Source: Anaerolineae bacterium (lineage in GTDB: Bacteria; Chloroflexota; Anaerolineae; JAFGEY01). From it: a stretch of 15,927 nucleotides of DNA. The translations under genes and the position numbers were made by a program. The notes under the pieces were generated by a model. It was not told the DNA's origin. It saw only the letters and a list, made by a program, of their open reading frames with translations, and did not search any database. The stretch is from the NCBI GenBank assembly GCA_016929205.1, contig JAFGJF010000226.1, positions 1 to 15,927 on the forward strand. Reading direction: 5' to 3'. This document shows, piece after piece, positions 6,887 through 14,711 of this stretch. The first letter of the stretch is position 1. Every line of letters begins with the position of its first letter.

Positions 6887-7123
6887 ATGAAACTGGATAC
6901 AGATACACTGAAAACAATGGTGCAGGAAATCCTGGCCACCCACGACGATGAAATCGCTTGCGGGCAATGCTTTGAACAACTGGATCAATTTGTCGAAATG
7001 ACGCTGGCCGGCAAAAATGCCGCCGAGGCCATGCCGCTGGTACAAGATCATTTGCAGCACTGCCGCGACTGCCGCGAAGAGTTTCAGGCCCTCTTGATCG
7101 CATTGCGCGCGCTGAACGCATAG
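6887..7123 (+). CDS. Small zinc-finger (zf-HC2-like) anti-sigma factor
   Basis: This is a 78-residue soluble protein. The key motif is HLQHCRDC, an H-x3-C-x2-C arrangement typical of ZAS zinc-binding anti-sigma domains. An additional CGQC pair lies near residue 25, and together these can supply zinc ligands. There is no transmembrane segment, so it is a cytoplasmic anti-sigma of the short type, where thiol oxidation can release the sigma factor in characterised members. The ATG at 6887 has GAGG ten bases upstream. A TTG at 6827 inside the sigma gene is possible but less likely. It lies 46 bp after the sigma gene, supporting a sigma/anti-sigma pair. Confidence 0.75.
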   Translation: MKLDTDTLKTMVQEILATHDDEIACGQCFEQLDQFVEMTLAGKNAAEAMPLVQDHLQHCRDCREEFQALLIALRALNA

Positions 7124-7158
7124 CGCGCCATAAATGCATAGCGCAAGGATACGTTTCA

Positions 7159-8133
7159 TTGGATCGTCAAGTCGCGTCGTCATCGCTAGAACAATCTGAT
7201 CGTGACCAAGCAGACTGTGCTTCGGTCGATATAAACGTACACGATCTGCGCAGCGGCATCCTTCATACAGTCGAGTACTCGGATATCTTTGATTATCCAC
7301 TGACAGCACAAGAAATCCACCGCTATCTCGTTGGCATTCAGGCTTCGCCAGAACAAGTGCGGGCATTTCTACGCGACAATCAATGGATACCTCGACATTT
7401 GATCCACAAGGATGGTTATTTTGTCCTGAGAGGACGAGAGGCCATCGTTGAAATACGCCGTCGCCGGGCAGCGGTTTCCGTGAAACTGTGGCCCAAAGCC
7501 GTGCGCTACGGTCGGTGGATCGCTTCTTTGCCCTTTGTGCGCATGGTTGCAGTGACAGGCACCTTGGCCGTGAATAACGCCGATCCTGGAGCCGACATCG
7601 ATTACCTGATCGTAACCGAGCCCCATCGTCTGTGGCTGGTTCGAACGTTGGTAATCGCGTTGGTTTATGCCGCCAGGTTGGAAGCGCTGGAATTGTGCCC
7701 CAACTATTTGATGACCCTCGACACCCTGGATCAATTCGATCGCTCGTTATTCACCGCCCACGAATTGGCGCAAATGGTCCCCTTGTATGGGTTCACCATC
7801 TATCAAAAGATACTGAAACTGAACGATTGGGCCCGTTGCTTTTTCCCCAACGCCTTCGAGGACGCCCACATTCAGACCCAACGGTATCCTCCAATGCCCG
7901 CGGCAGGCCTCAAACGGGCGCTCGAAGCCGCTTTGGCAGGACGATGGGGTGATTGGTGGGAAAAGCGCATCCAGAGAACAAAAATACCCCTGTTGATCGC
8001 CCAGGCACGTGCTTATGGGTCACAATCGGCAACCTTTACGCCACAGCTCTGCAAGGGACATATGGATGACCACGATCGCAAGATCACCGAGCTGCACCAA
8101 AGTCGCGTTGGCCAGACAGACCATTCCCCTTGA
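7159..8133 (+). CDS. Nucleotidyltransferase-like protein of unknown substrate
   Basis: This is a 324-residue protein. Residues 134-152 (GTLAVNNADPGADIDYLIV) resemble the nucleotidyltransferase signature, with Gly134 beginning the GS-like turn and Asp146 and Asp148 as the paired metal ligands. The usual serine after the glycine is threonine. An N-terminal winged-helix-like stretch (about 35-95, beginning SDIFDYPLTAQEIHRYL) precedes it. The C-terminus ends in a Cys-Lys-Gly-His-rich segment (TPQLCKGHMDDHDRKI) that looks like a conserved tail. The start is a TTG with AAGGAT eight bases upstream. It precedes a radical SAM gene by 48 bp. Whether it moves nucleotides to a small molecule, a protein or RNA, or is inactive, cannot be judged. 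Confidence 0.6.
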   Translation: MDRQVASSSLEQSDRDQADCASVDINVHDLRSGILHTVEYSDIFDYPLTAQEIHRYLVGIQASPEQVRAFLRDNQWIPRHLIHKDGYFVLRGREAIVEIRRRRAAVSVKLWPKAVRYGRWIASLPFVRMVAVTGTLAVNNADPGADIDYLIVTEPHRLWLVRTLVIALVYAARLEALELCPNYLMTLDTLDQFDRSLFTAHELAQMVPLYGFTIYQKILKLNDWARCFFPNAFEDAHIQTQRYPPMPAAGLKRALEAALAGRWGDWWEKRIQRTKIPLLIAQARAYGSQSATFTPQLCKGHMDDHDRKITELHQSRVGQTDHSP

Positions 8134-8169
8134 CGGGGATAGTCCAGTCAAGCTCTCCAGCCAGGAGGC

Positions 8170-8175
8170 AAGGAG
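8170..8175 (+). promoter_or_regulatory. Ribosome binding site for the radical SAM TTG start
   Basis: AAGGAG, six bases before the TTG at 8182. It supports the non-ATG start, which places the protein's first strand (IDILLVNP) at the N-terminus as in related enzymes. Confidence 0.75.
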
Positions 8176-8181
8176 TGACGG

Positions 8182-9636
8182 TTGGCAATTGACATTCTGC
8201 TCGTGAATCCTCTATTCCTGCACCGAGATCCGGTCGAGTATCGGCTGATGACACCCTATTTTCCCTTGGGGCTGCTCTATCTTGCAGCAACGGTGCGCCA
8301 GGTCGGCTACTCGGTCCAGATTTACGACTGTATGTTCAGGCAAAGCCCCTCTGAATTCGCCAGCGCCTTGGACCAGATTCAGCCGCGCGTCGTCGGGCTG
8401 GGCATTCTGAGCACAATGCGAGAAATGGCACAAGACCTGATCGACATTGCCCACCAAAAAGGATGCACGGTCATGGTCGGCGGCGCAGACCCCACAGCAC
8501 GAGCCGAGAGTTATCTTGAACGACAGACGGGCGGCCAAGTTGACGTCGCCGTCGTTGGCGAAGCCGAAGAAACGATCCTCGACCTGCTGCCCGGGCTGCT
8601 CAACCGGCCAGGCGCGATGCCGCGGCACGAGATCAGAGGCATTGTCTATCGCGACGAGATGGGCGCTATCGTCCGCACGGAGCCGCGTCCGTTGCGCCGC
8701 CAGGTTGACGAGATTGCTTTTCCCGCCCGCGACCTGATCGACGTGGACGCCTACCGCCAGGCGTGGCGCCAAGAACACGGATTCTTGAGCCTGTCGATCA
8801 TCGCCAGCCGGGGCTGTCCCTACCAGTGTGCGTGGTGTCAAAAAAGCGTCTTTGGCCGCAGCTTTCGCCTTCGTTCGCCGGAGAACGTCGCCGCAGAGAT
8901 GCGAGAGATCAAGACCAGGTACCATCCCGATCGTATCCGCCTTGTCGACGACGTGACCGGTATCAATCGAGATTGGATACGGCGGTGGCGGGATGCACTG
9001 CTAGATCGGGATGCGCTGATCCCTTTCGAGTGCCTCTCACGCGTCGACCTGGTCGATCGCGAGATGTTGACCTGGCTCAAGGAAGCGGGCTGCGTGCGCA
9101 TTTCGTTCGGCGCCGAGTCCGGTTCGCAAAAAGTGCTGGATGCTATGACCAAAGGCACCCAGGTTGCCGAAATCTATCGCGCCGCCGAACTGTGTCACGA
9201 ACTGGGCATCGAGCTCTATTTTTTCATCATGGTTGGCTACCCAACCGAAACGTGGCAGGACATTCAGGCAACGGCCAAACTGCTGCGCGAGACGATGCCC
9301 GATACATTCAGCTCGACCATTGCTTATCCCCTGGAGGGAACGCCATTTTACGATCAGGTCCGGGACCGGCTGATCCACGATCACGATTGGTCGCACACGG
9401 CCGAAAATCGCGTGCTCTACAAGGCCAGATACGGCACACGCTTTTATCGCTGGGTTCAGCGATGGTTTCATCAACAATGGCGATGGGCGCGCATCCGCGC
9501 CGGGCGCGAACAGCCAAGCTGGGGGGGCAAGCTGCGCGTTCTGGCGGCGAGAGCGCTGTCACGATTGGCAGTCGGCCTGTTACGTCATCTCCCTGCCGAC
9601 GCACGCGCCGTGCCGGTCAGCACGCCCGGGCATTGA
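8182..9636 (+). CDS. B12-binding-domain radical SAM protein
   Basis: This is a 484-residue enzyme of the BchE/HpnP-like class. The N-terminal domain (about 1-140) has the Rossmann-like fold of cobalamin-binding domains, with DILLVNP, then GLGILSTMREMAQDL and DVAVVGEAEETIL, but no clear D-x-H-x2-G lower-ligand motif. The radical SAM core follows with Cys212-x3-Cys216-x2-Cys219 (GCPYQCAWC) binding the [4Fe-4S]-SAM cluster, then the ISFGAESGSQKVLDAM and FFIMVGYPTETWQD segments. A C-terminal tail (about 400-484) is rich in Arg and Trp. Such enzymes methylate or rearrange unactivated carbons in lipids, pigments or natural products. The position beside glycan export genes suggests a cell-envelope substrate, which is inference. 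Confidence 0.88.
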   Translation: MAIDILLVNPLFLHRDPVEYRLMTPYFPLGLLYLAATVRQVGYSVQIYDCMFRQSPSEFASALDQIQPRVVGLGILSTMREMAQDLIDIAHQKGCTVMVGGADPTARAESYLERQTGGQVDVAVVGEAEETILDLLPGLLNRPGAMPRHEIRGIVYRDEMGAIVRTEPRPLRRQVDEIAFPARDLIDVDAYRQAWRQEHGFLSLSIIASRGCPYQCAWCQKSVFGRSFRLRSPENVAAEMREIKTRYHPDRIRLVDDVTGINRDWIRRWRDALLDRDALIPFECLSRVDLVDREMLTWLKEAGCVRISFGAESGSQKVLDAMTKGTQVAEIYRAAELCHELGIELYFFIMVGYPTETWQDIQATAKLLRETMPDTFSSTIAYPLEGTPFYDQVRDRLIHDHDWSHTAENRVLYKARYGTRFYRWVQRWFHQQWRWARIRAGREQPSWGGKLRVLAARALSRLAVGLLRHLPADARAVPVSTPGH

Positions 9637-9716
9637 AGCAAGTGCCCTTTCACCAAGACAGTTGGGCAAAAGCGATGGTTTCCAGGGCAAGCTTTTTTCA
9701 GAACAAGCGGAGAAAA

Positions 9717-11036
9717 ATGACCCTCCCACAACGCGCCATGCTGTTCTCCTTTCTTCTCCTCATTGCCTGCCTGCCCGTTGGTTGTGCCGGACCTGCAGGC
9801 AAACCACGGCCCATCTCCACCAACCATCTCTTCCGACCCACCCACGACGCGGTGATCTCGTCGCCCGTCGCCTATGATTTTGATGGCGATGGGGTGCTTG
9901 AAATCGCCGTCGGCTCGTGGGACGGCTACTTTTATCTGCTCGATGCACAATTGAACGACCTTCCAGGCTGGCCCAAGCGCAGCCGTAAAGGGTTCTTTCC
10001 TTCTCCGGCATTGATCGATCTCGGTGATGATGGGATCCCAGAGATCGTCAGCGGCTCCGAAGCCGGGCTGCTTTACGCCTGGGACTGGACCGGACAGACC
10101 TTGCCGGATTTTCCGGTCGATTTTCGCTACAAGATTTGGGCTTCGGCAGCCGGTCTGCCAGGACGGCGAATCGCTATCGGCCATCGTGGCGAGATGCGCT
10201 TGCTCGACGCGCAAGGCCGCCACGTTCGAGGTTGGCCACAACCGATCGACGGCTGGCCCGACGCCACAGCAGCCTATGCGGATGGCATCATCGCCGTTAC
10301 AACACTGACGCCCGGCGATCCTTCCAAAGGGTGGGTTTACGCCTGGTACGAGGACGGAACCATATTGAGCGGTTTTCCAATCGAATTGGCCAAAGACTCG
10401 GATTCGTCGCCTGTGCTCGCCGACCTGGATCGAGACGGCCAATTGTGGATTGTGTTTGGCGACGATGACGGCTTTTTGCACGTCCTGGATTTGAACGGCC
10501 GGGAACGCGCCGGATTCCCTGTTCGCACACTGGGCCCCAAGCCAGGCCCCACACCGACGCCGCACCCGCCCGGCGGAAACATCCATTCGATCGAAGCCTC
10601 ACCCGCCGTGGGCGACCTCGATGGCGACGGCCGCCTGGAAATCGTCGCCGGATCTTGGGATGGGCGAATGTACGTGTGGAACGACCGTGGGCAGCTGTAT
10701 CCCGGTTGGCCGGTGGCAGTGGGCGATCAGATCATTTCCTCGGCAGCCCTGGTCGATCTCGACGACGACAACCGGTTGGACATTGTCGCCGGCTCCAAAG
10801 ATCACCTGCTGTATGGGTGGACGGCAGCGGGCGAGCCCTTGCCCGGTTTTCCCTACGATTTGGGCGCGCACGTCTTTTCATCTCCCTGGATTGGCGACCT
10901 GGATGGCGACGACCGCGCCGACATCGTCGTCGGCGCCAACAACGGCATCCACTTGCTGCGCGACGTCGGCCCCTTGGGGCGCGCACTCTGGCCCCAATTC
11001 CATCACGACGATCAAAACACCGGGGCAATGCCATGA
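9717..11036 (+). CDS. FG-GAP/VCBS beta-propeller lipoprotein
   Basis: This is a 439-residue exported protein. The N-terminus has a short signal peptide with a lipobox at LIAC (Cys18); Cys23 (PVGC) is an alternative. The body is a chain of about eight repeats of the form D-x-D-G-D-G, then EIVxGSxDGxxYxW, then LPGFP. The calcium-type loops begin near residues 54, 101, 236, 300, 347 and 394, while two middle repeats (about 140-220) have lost the Asp loop. A Pro/Thr linker (PGPTPTPHPPGG) separates repeats five and six. The end, WPQFHHDDQNTG, is a common finish of such propellers. It probably lies on the outer face of the membrane and binds protein or glycan. The ATG follows GCGGAG. It overlaps the next gene by 4 bp (ATGA), suggesting cotranslation. 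Confidence 0.85.
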   Translation: MTLPQRAMLFSFLLLIACLPVGCAGPAGKPRPISTNHLFRPTHDAVISSPVAYDFDGDGVLEIAVGSWDGYFYLLDAQLNDLPGWPKRSRKGFFPSPALIDLGDDGIPEIVSGSEAGLLYAWDWTGQTLPDFPVDFRYKIWASAAGLPGRRIAIGHRGEMRLLDAQGRHVRGWPQPIDGWPDATAAYADGIIAVTTLTPGDPSKGWVYAWYEDGTILSGFPIELAKDSDSSPVLADLDRDGQLWIVFGDDDGFLHVLDLNGRERAGFPVRTLGPKPGPTPTPHPPGGNIHSIEASPAVGDLDGDGRLEIVAGSWDGRMYVWNDRGQLYPGWPVAVGDQIISSAALVDLDDDNRLDIVAGSKDHLLYGWTAAGEPLPGFPYDLGAHVFSSPWIGDLDGDDRADIVVGANNGIHLLRDVGPLGRALWPQFHHDDQNTGAMP

Positions 11037-11908
11037 AACAAGACGCGGTCCAGGGCAAGACGTGCTGGCGGTGTGCCTCTGTTGTAGCGCGATGGTTGTT
11101 GGCGATTTTGGTCCTGGCCCTGTTCGCCTGGAAACTGGTTGCAGAATTGATCGAACCGCATTTCCTGTTATGGCTCCAACCACGATTGCCCCACCACCAG
11201 GCCGAACTCGCCAACGGCACATCGCTTCGCCTGTACCAGGATACACGCCCTTTTGTCGGCAAAATCGCCGGCCTGCAAAAAGGGTTGATCTGGATGCGAG
11301 GCCGGCAAATGCTGGCAGAAGAAGCCTACGGCTTTGGCTGCCCGATCATTCGCTACAATGGGCTGTCCTACAATTCATCCCACGCAGAGATAGAAAAAGG
11401 CCTGGTTGGCGATCGGATTCGTCTGACCAAACGCTTCCAGATCGATACGGCAGACACGCCCATACAATTTCTGCGCCGCAAGTATCGCCCGGTGCCGGCT
11501 CTGGGCGTGGTAGCCATCCACTATGACATCGATCGGCAAGGCGAAATCGACGTCACCATCGACTTTACCGGGCTGACCGTAGCCTGGGAAAAAGCCTATC
11601 TGATGAGCGAGCAAGGTGCGCATCACTTTACCCGCTACCGGGACAGCAATGGCACCGAACGAAACGCAGCACAGCTTGGTATTTGGCAGACCGCCGATCC
11701 GCTGCCGGCACGGGCATGCTTTGAGGATCGGGATCAGGCGTTGCGTTTTTGCATTGAGCCGCAGCCTCCGGCAACGTTGTATTTTGGGCGCGAACGTTAC
11801 AACCAATACAACTGGCGTGGCATATACTATCTGGCCTGGTCTGGCGTTGACATAGAGATCGGTCCAACCCCACTATATCGCTATCGCATCCTTTTGGAGG
11901 CTCAATGA
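11033..11908 (+). CDS. Membrane-anchored protein of unknown function
   Basis: I do not recognise this 291-residue protein. It has a short cytoplasmic N-terminus with CWRC, one transmembrane segment (about 17-40, WLLAILVLALFAW), and a large domain that should lie outside the membrane. That domain is mixed beta-rich sequence with several Tyr and Trp residues (for example YNQYNWRGIYYLAWSG near the C-terminus) and a few cysteines (such as the pair in ACFEDRDQALRFC). No catalytic motif is evident. It overlaps the FG-GAP lipoprotein before it and the glycosyltransferase after it by 4 bp each, so the three are almost certainly cotranscribed. A role in surface glycan assembly is suggested only by that position. 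Confidence 0.7.
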   Translation: MKQDAVQGKTCWRCASVVARWLLAILVLALFAWKLVAELIEPHFLLWLQPRLPHHQAELANGTSLRLYQDTRPFVGKIAGLQKGLIWMRGRQMLAEEAYGFGCPIIRYNGLSYNSSHAEIEKGLVGDRIRLTKRFQIDTADTPIQFLRRKYRPVPALGVVAIHYDIDRQGEIDVTIDFTGLTVAWEKAYLMSEQGAHHFTRYRDSNGTERNAAQLGIWQTADPLPARACFEDRDQALRFCIEPQPPATLYFGRERYNQYNWRGIYYLAWSGVDIEIGPTPLYRYRILLEAQ

Positions 11909-13368
11909 ACACCCTCAAACGGCATTGGGCGCTGGTGGTGATCCTGTCGATCGGCGCGCTGCTTCGCTTCTGGCGGCTGGGCGATGTCGCGCTCTCGCCC
12001 GACGAAAGCTATTATTGGTTGTGGTCGAATCGGCTGGCTCCCGCTTACTATGACAATCCGGCGGGAACGGCATTTGTGGTACGAACAAGCACCTTGTTGG
12101 GTGGGCAAAGCGAGGCCGGCATCCGGTGGTTCAACGCCCTGCTGGGCCTGGGTGCCGTGTTGCTGGTCTATATGTTGGGCATACGCTGTTGTTCGCAGCC
12201 CGCGGCGCTCATCGCATCGGCCCTGGTCGCCGTTGGCGCGCCGTATCTGATCACCTCGCGCTTTGTGTACACCGACGCGCTGCAACTGTTTCTACTGTTG
12301 CTCAACCTCTATCTATTGTTGCCGTTCTGGGACAACGACACGCCAAGTGCCATCTCGACCTGGCGCTTTTGGGCCGTCGGCCTGTCCATGGCCCTTTTAT
12401 TCAATACCAAGTACAATGCCTATCTTTATGCCGGCACAGTGCTCGCCCTGATGTTTTGCAAACGGCGCGACCTGTTCCGAGATCGCCGGGCGTGGTGGGC
12501 AATGGTCCTTGCCTTGGTCGGCGCGCTCCCGGTTCTGATCTGGAATGCAACACACGCATGGGTTTCGTTTCGCTGGCAGTTCACGCACTTTAGCCACGGG
12601 GTGATCAACCAACAATCGTTCTTGGGAAACCTCCGGCACACCCTGTTCTACCTGACTCCGCCCATCGCCTTGGCTGCACTGCCCGGTTTGTTTCAGTGGC
12701 ACGGTACGCAGCGGCGGCTGATCCTGCTGCCGGCACTGGTACTGGTCGTACCCATCCTACTCAGTCCAGCCAGCAGCCCCCGCAATCTAACTGCAGGATG
12801 GGTGTTGCTGATCGTGCTTGCCGCGGATTGGGTATCCCGCATGATCTGTAAACACGGACGGCAATGGCTGTGGATCGTGATGGCTGCCTACCTGGTCGTT
12901 TCGACAGTCTACGCTCTGGGCACCGTAAAAGAAACACTTGGCTCCACGCAACTGCCACACAGTTCGGTAGCGACCATTATGCGCCTGGATGGACTGGGCT
13001 GGCCCGCGACAGCAGCGCTGGGACTGGCGACCGACACGCCCCTCTTTGCCATCGACTATGGCGTCGCGTCCCAGTTGTGGTATTATTTGCAGCGGCCGGT
13101 GTACACGTCGTGGGGACAATACCGGCTGTGGGGCATTCCTGACTTGAACGAGGCACAGATCGTGTCGTTATCCTTTGTCGATCCAGACCAAATATCGCTC
13201 CGGCTGAACCAGGTGTTTCAAACTGTGGATGGGCCAGAACAGGTCTATCTGAAGGGCGACGACGAGTCCAAGCGGTTGTGGATCTGGCACGCAAGCGGCC
13301 GCCAGGTAGAAATGGATACACTTTTGGATCAACTCGATTTTATCGACTTGGTGCAAGCAGAAAACTAG
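11905..13368 (+). CDS. GT39/ArnT-like membrane glycosyltransferase
   Basis: This is a 487-residue polytopic membrane enzyme of the dolichyl-phosphate-mannose-type (PMT_2/ArnT) family, which transfers a sugar from a polyprenyl-phosphate donor to an acceptor on the outer face of the membrane. The first loop carries the signature LSPDESYYWLWSN with the acidic pair Asp33-Glu34, followed by YYDNPAG. About ten to twelve hydrophobic segments follow up to residue 350. The C-terminal 130 residues are a soluble domain starting around DTPLFAIDYG. GGAGG five bases before the ATG is a strong ribosome binding site. It overlaps the preceding gene by 4 bp. The sugar and acceptor are unknown; lipid A or protein targets are as possible as polysaccharide. 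Confidence 0.88.
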   Translation: MNTLKRHWALVVILSIGALLRFWRLGDVALSPDESYYWLWSNRLAPAYYDNPAGTAFVVRTSTLLGGQSEAGIRWFNALLGLGAVLLVYMLGIRCCSQPAALIASALVAVGAPYLITSRFVYTDALQLFLLLLNLYLLLPFWDNDTPSAISTWRFWAVGLSMALLFNTKYNAYLYAGTVLALMFCKRRDLFRDRRAWWAMVLALVGALPVLIWNATHAWVSFRWQFTHFSHGVINQQSFLGNLRHTLFYLTPPIALAALPGLFQWHGTQRRLILLPALVLVVPILLSPASSPRNLTAGWVLLIVLAADWVSRMICKHGRQWLWIVMAAYLVVSTVYALGTVKETLGSTQLPHSSVATIMRLDGLGWPATAALGLATDTPLFAIDYGVASQLWYYLQRPVYTSWGQYRLWGIPDLNEAQIVSLSFVDPDQISLRLNQVFQTVDGPEQVYLKGDDESKRLWIWHASGRQVEMDTLLDQLDFIDLVQAEN

Positions 13369-13377
13369 GGCGGAACA

Positions 13378-14697
13378 GTGACCCTGCAACGGATGTGGCA
13401 GCAGATCCAGCGACAAACCCTGCCCCGCGTGGGCAAAAACGCACTTGCTCTTTTGGCCGGGCAGGTTGGAGCAAGGCTGTTCAATCTGCTGCTCGCAGGC
13501 CAATTGGCACGCAGCGCGGGCACGGCCGCACTGGGCCGCTATCTGCTGGCGATGACCGTCGAGGCCTTGGCCTTGGCCGTGGTTGATCTGGGATTGAATC
13601 CATTCGTCACCCGCGAATTTTCCCAGCGCCCCGCATCCTTGGATCGACAGTTATTGTGGCGTACCGTATTGGCGATCAAATTGCTGGCAGCAACGATGGG
13701 GTGTCTCCTTGTCAACCTGGTGGTCGTGCCGATCCTTTTCGATGGCCCGCGCAGCTCGTTGATTGGCATTGCCTCCCTGGCCCTGCTGCCAGATGCGTTC
13801 ATTGGCCTGGCGACAGCGCGGATCAAAGCTCAACAACGTATGGAAATCAGCAGTGCCATCGGGTTGAGCACACGCCTGTTCTCGACACTGGGAGGGCTGA
13901 TCTTGCTCCGTTTGGGCTACGGCGTACGGTCGGTGCTCTGGACATACGTGCTGGCCAGTGTGGCAGGATCGATGGTTTTTGTGTGGGTTCTGAGACGGAT
14001 GGGGATTCATATCCATTGGCCGGGGCAAACGCAGCAATTTGGAACAGTGCTCCGGTCATCTGCGCCCTTTGCCATCACCGGCGTTGTTGCTATCCTGTAC
14101 ATGCGCCTCGACCTGCTGATTTTGTCATATTGGCAGGGCGATATGGACGCCGGCATCTATGGGGCAGCCTATCGATTGTGGGAAGCAGTCGGTATGATAC
14201 CCTCCAGCCTGCTGGATGCGTTATTTCCGGAACTGTCCCGCCTGGGCGCCGATCGCGCGCGTCTACGGTCGCTGTACCATCGCGGTCGCCGCCTGATGTT
14301 AGCGGTCATTGTCTTATTGATGGCCCCAGGCATACTGCTCTCCCCGTGGCTGATGGCATGGTTGTACGGTTCCTCTGCGGACACGACACTTTCGGCAGCC
14401 ATTTTGCGCGTCCTGTTCCTGGCTTTCCCCTTTCCTTTCCTCTATTTGCTGGACGGATACACGCTCTATGCCCTTGACCGGCAACAACAGGTCACGGCAG
14501 CGATGATCGTTGCGACAGCGGTCAAAGCTTTGGCAGGCTTGCTCGTGATTCCGCTTTACAGCTATTGGGGAGCAGCAGTGGCAGCACTTGGCGCGGAAGC
14601 ACTGCTTTGGGTTCTTTTGAGGACCCGAGTACGAAAATCCGCGTTGAACCTGGCACATTTGCCTGAAAACCAACGCCAGGCATCCAATTCGCCTTGA
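13378..14697 (+). CDS. Wzx-type polysaccharide/lipid-linked oligosaccharide flippase
   Basis: This is a 439-residue membrane protein with about twelve to fourteen transmembrane segments, of the MOP superfamily that flips undecaprenyl-linked oligosaccharides. Typical features are the N-terminal NALALLAGQVGARLFNLLLA, the LGRYLLAM segment, VVDLGLNPFVTREF, the central MRLDLLILSYWQGDMDAGIY and the YRLWEAVGMIPSSLLDALFP segment. The start is a GTG; GGCGGA lies just upstream. It follows the glycosyltransferase after 9 bp and precedes an O-antigen-ligase-like gene after 14 bp. The family is clear; the transported lipid is not. Confidence 0.87.
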   Translation: MTLQRMWQQIQRQTLPRVGKNALALLAGQVGARLFNLLLAGQLARSAGTAALGRYLLAMTVEALALAVVDLGLNPFVTREFSQRPASLDRQLLWRTVLAIKLLAATMGCLLVNLVVVPILFDGPRSSLIGIASLALLPDAFIGLATARIKAQQRMEISSAIGLSTRLFSTLGGLILLRLGYGVRSVLWTYVLASVAGSMVFVWVLRRMGIHIHWPGQTQQFGTVLRSSAPFAITGVVAILYMRLDLLILSYWQGDMDAGIYGAAYRLWEAVGMIPSSLLDALFPELSRLGADRARLRSLYHRGRRLMLAVIVLLMAPGILLSPWLMAWLYGSSADTTLSAAILRVLFLAFPFPFLYLLDGYTLYALDRQQQVTAAMIVATAVKALAGLLVIPLYSYWGAAVAALGAEALLWVLLRTRVRKSALNLAHLPENQRQASNSP

Positions 14698-14711
14698 AGA
14701 CAAGATTTTCG

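Noticed and set aside
7105..7128. GC-only hairpin (GCGCGC with GCGCGC) at the end of the anti-sigma gene
   Set aside because: It is not followed by a T run on either strand, and six-base GC words are common in this sequence, so a terminator call is not supported.
8763..9716. Upstream extension of the FG-GAP frame
   Set aside because: It overlaps the radical SAM gene almost entirely. The signal peptide and lipobox begin at the ATG at 9717, with a ribosome binding site before it.
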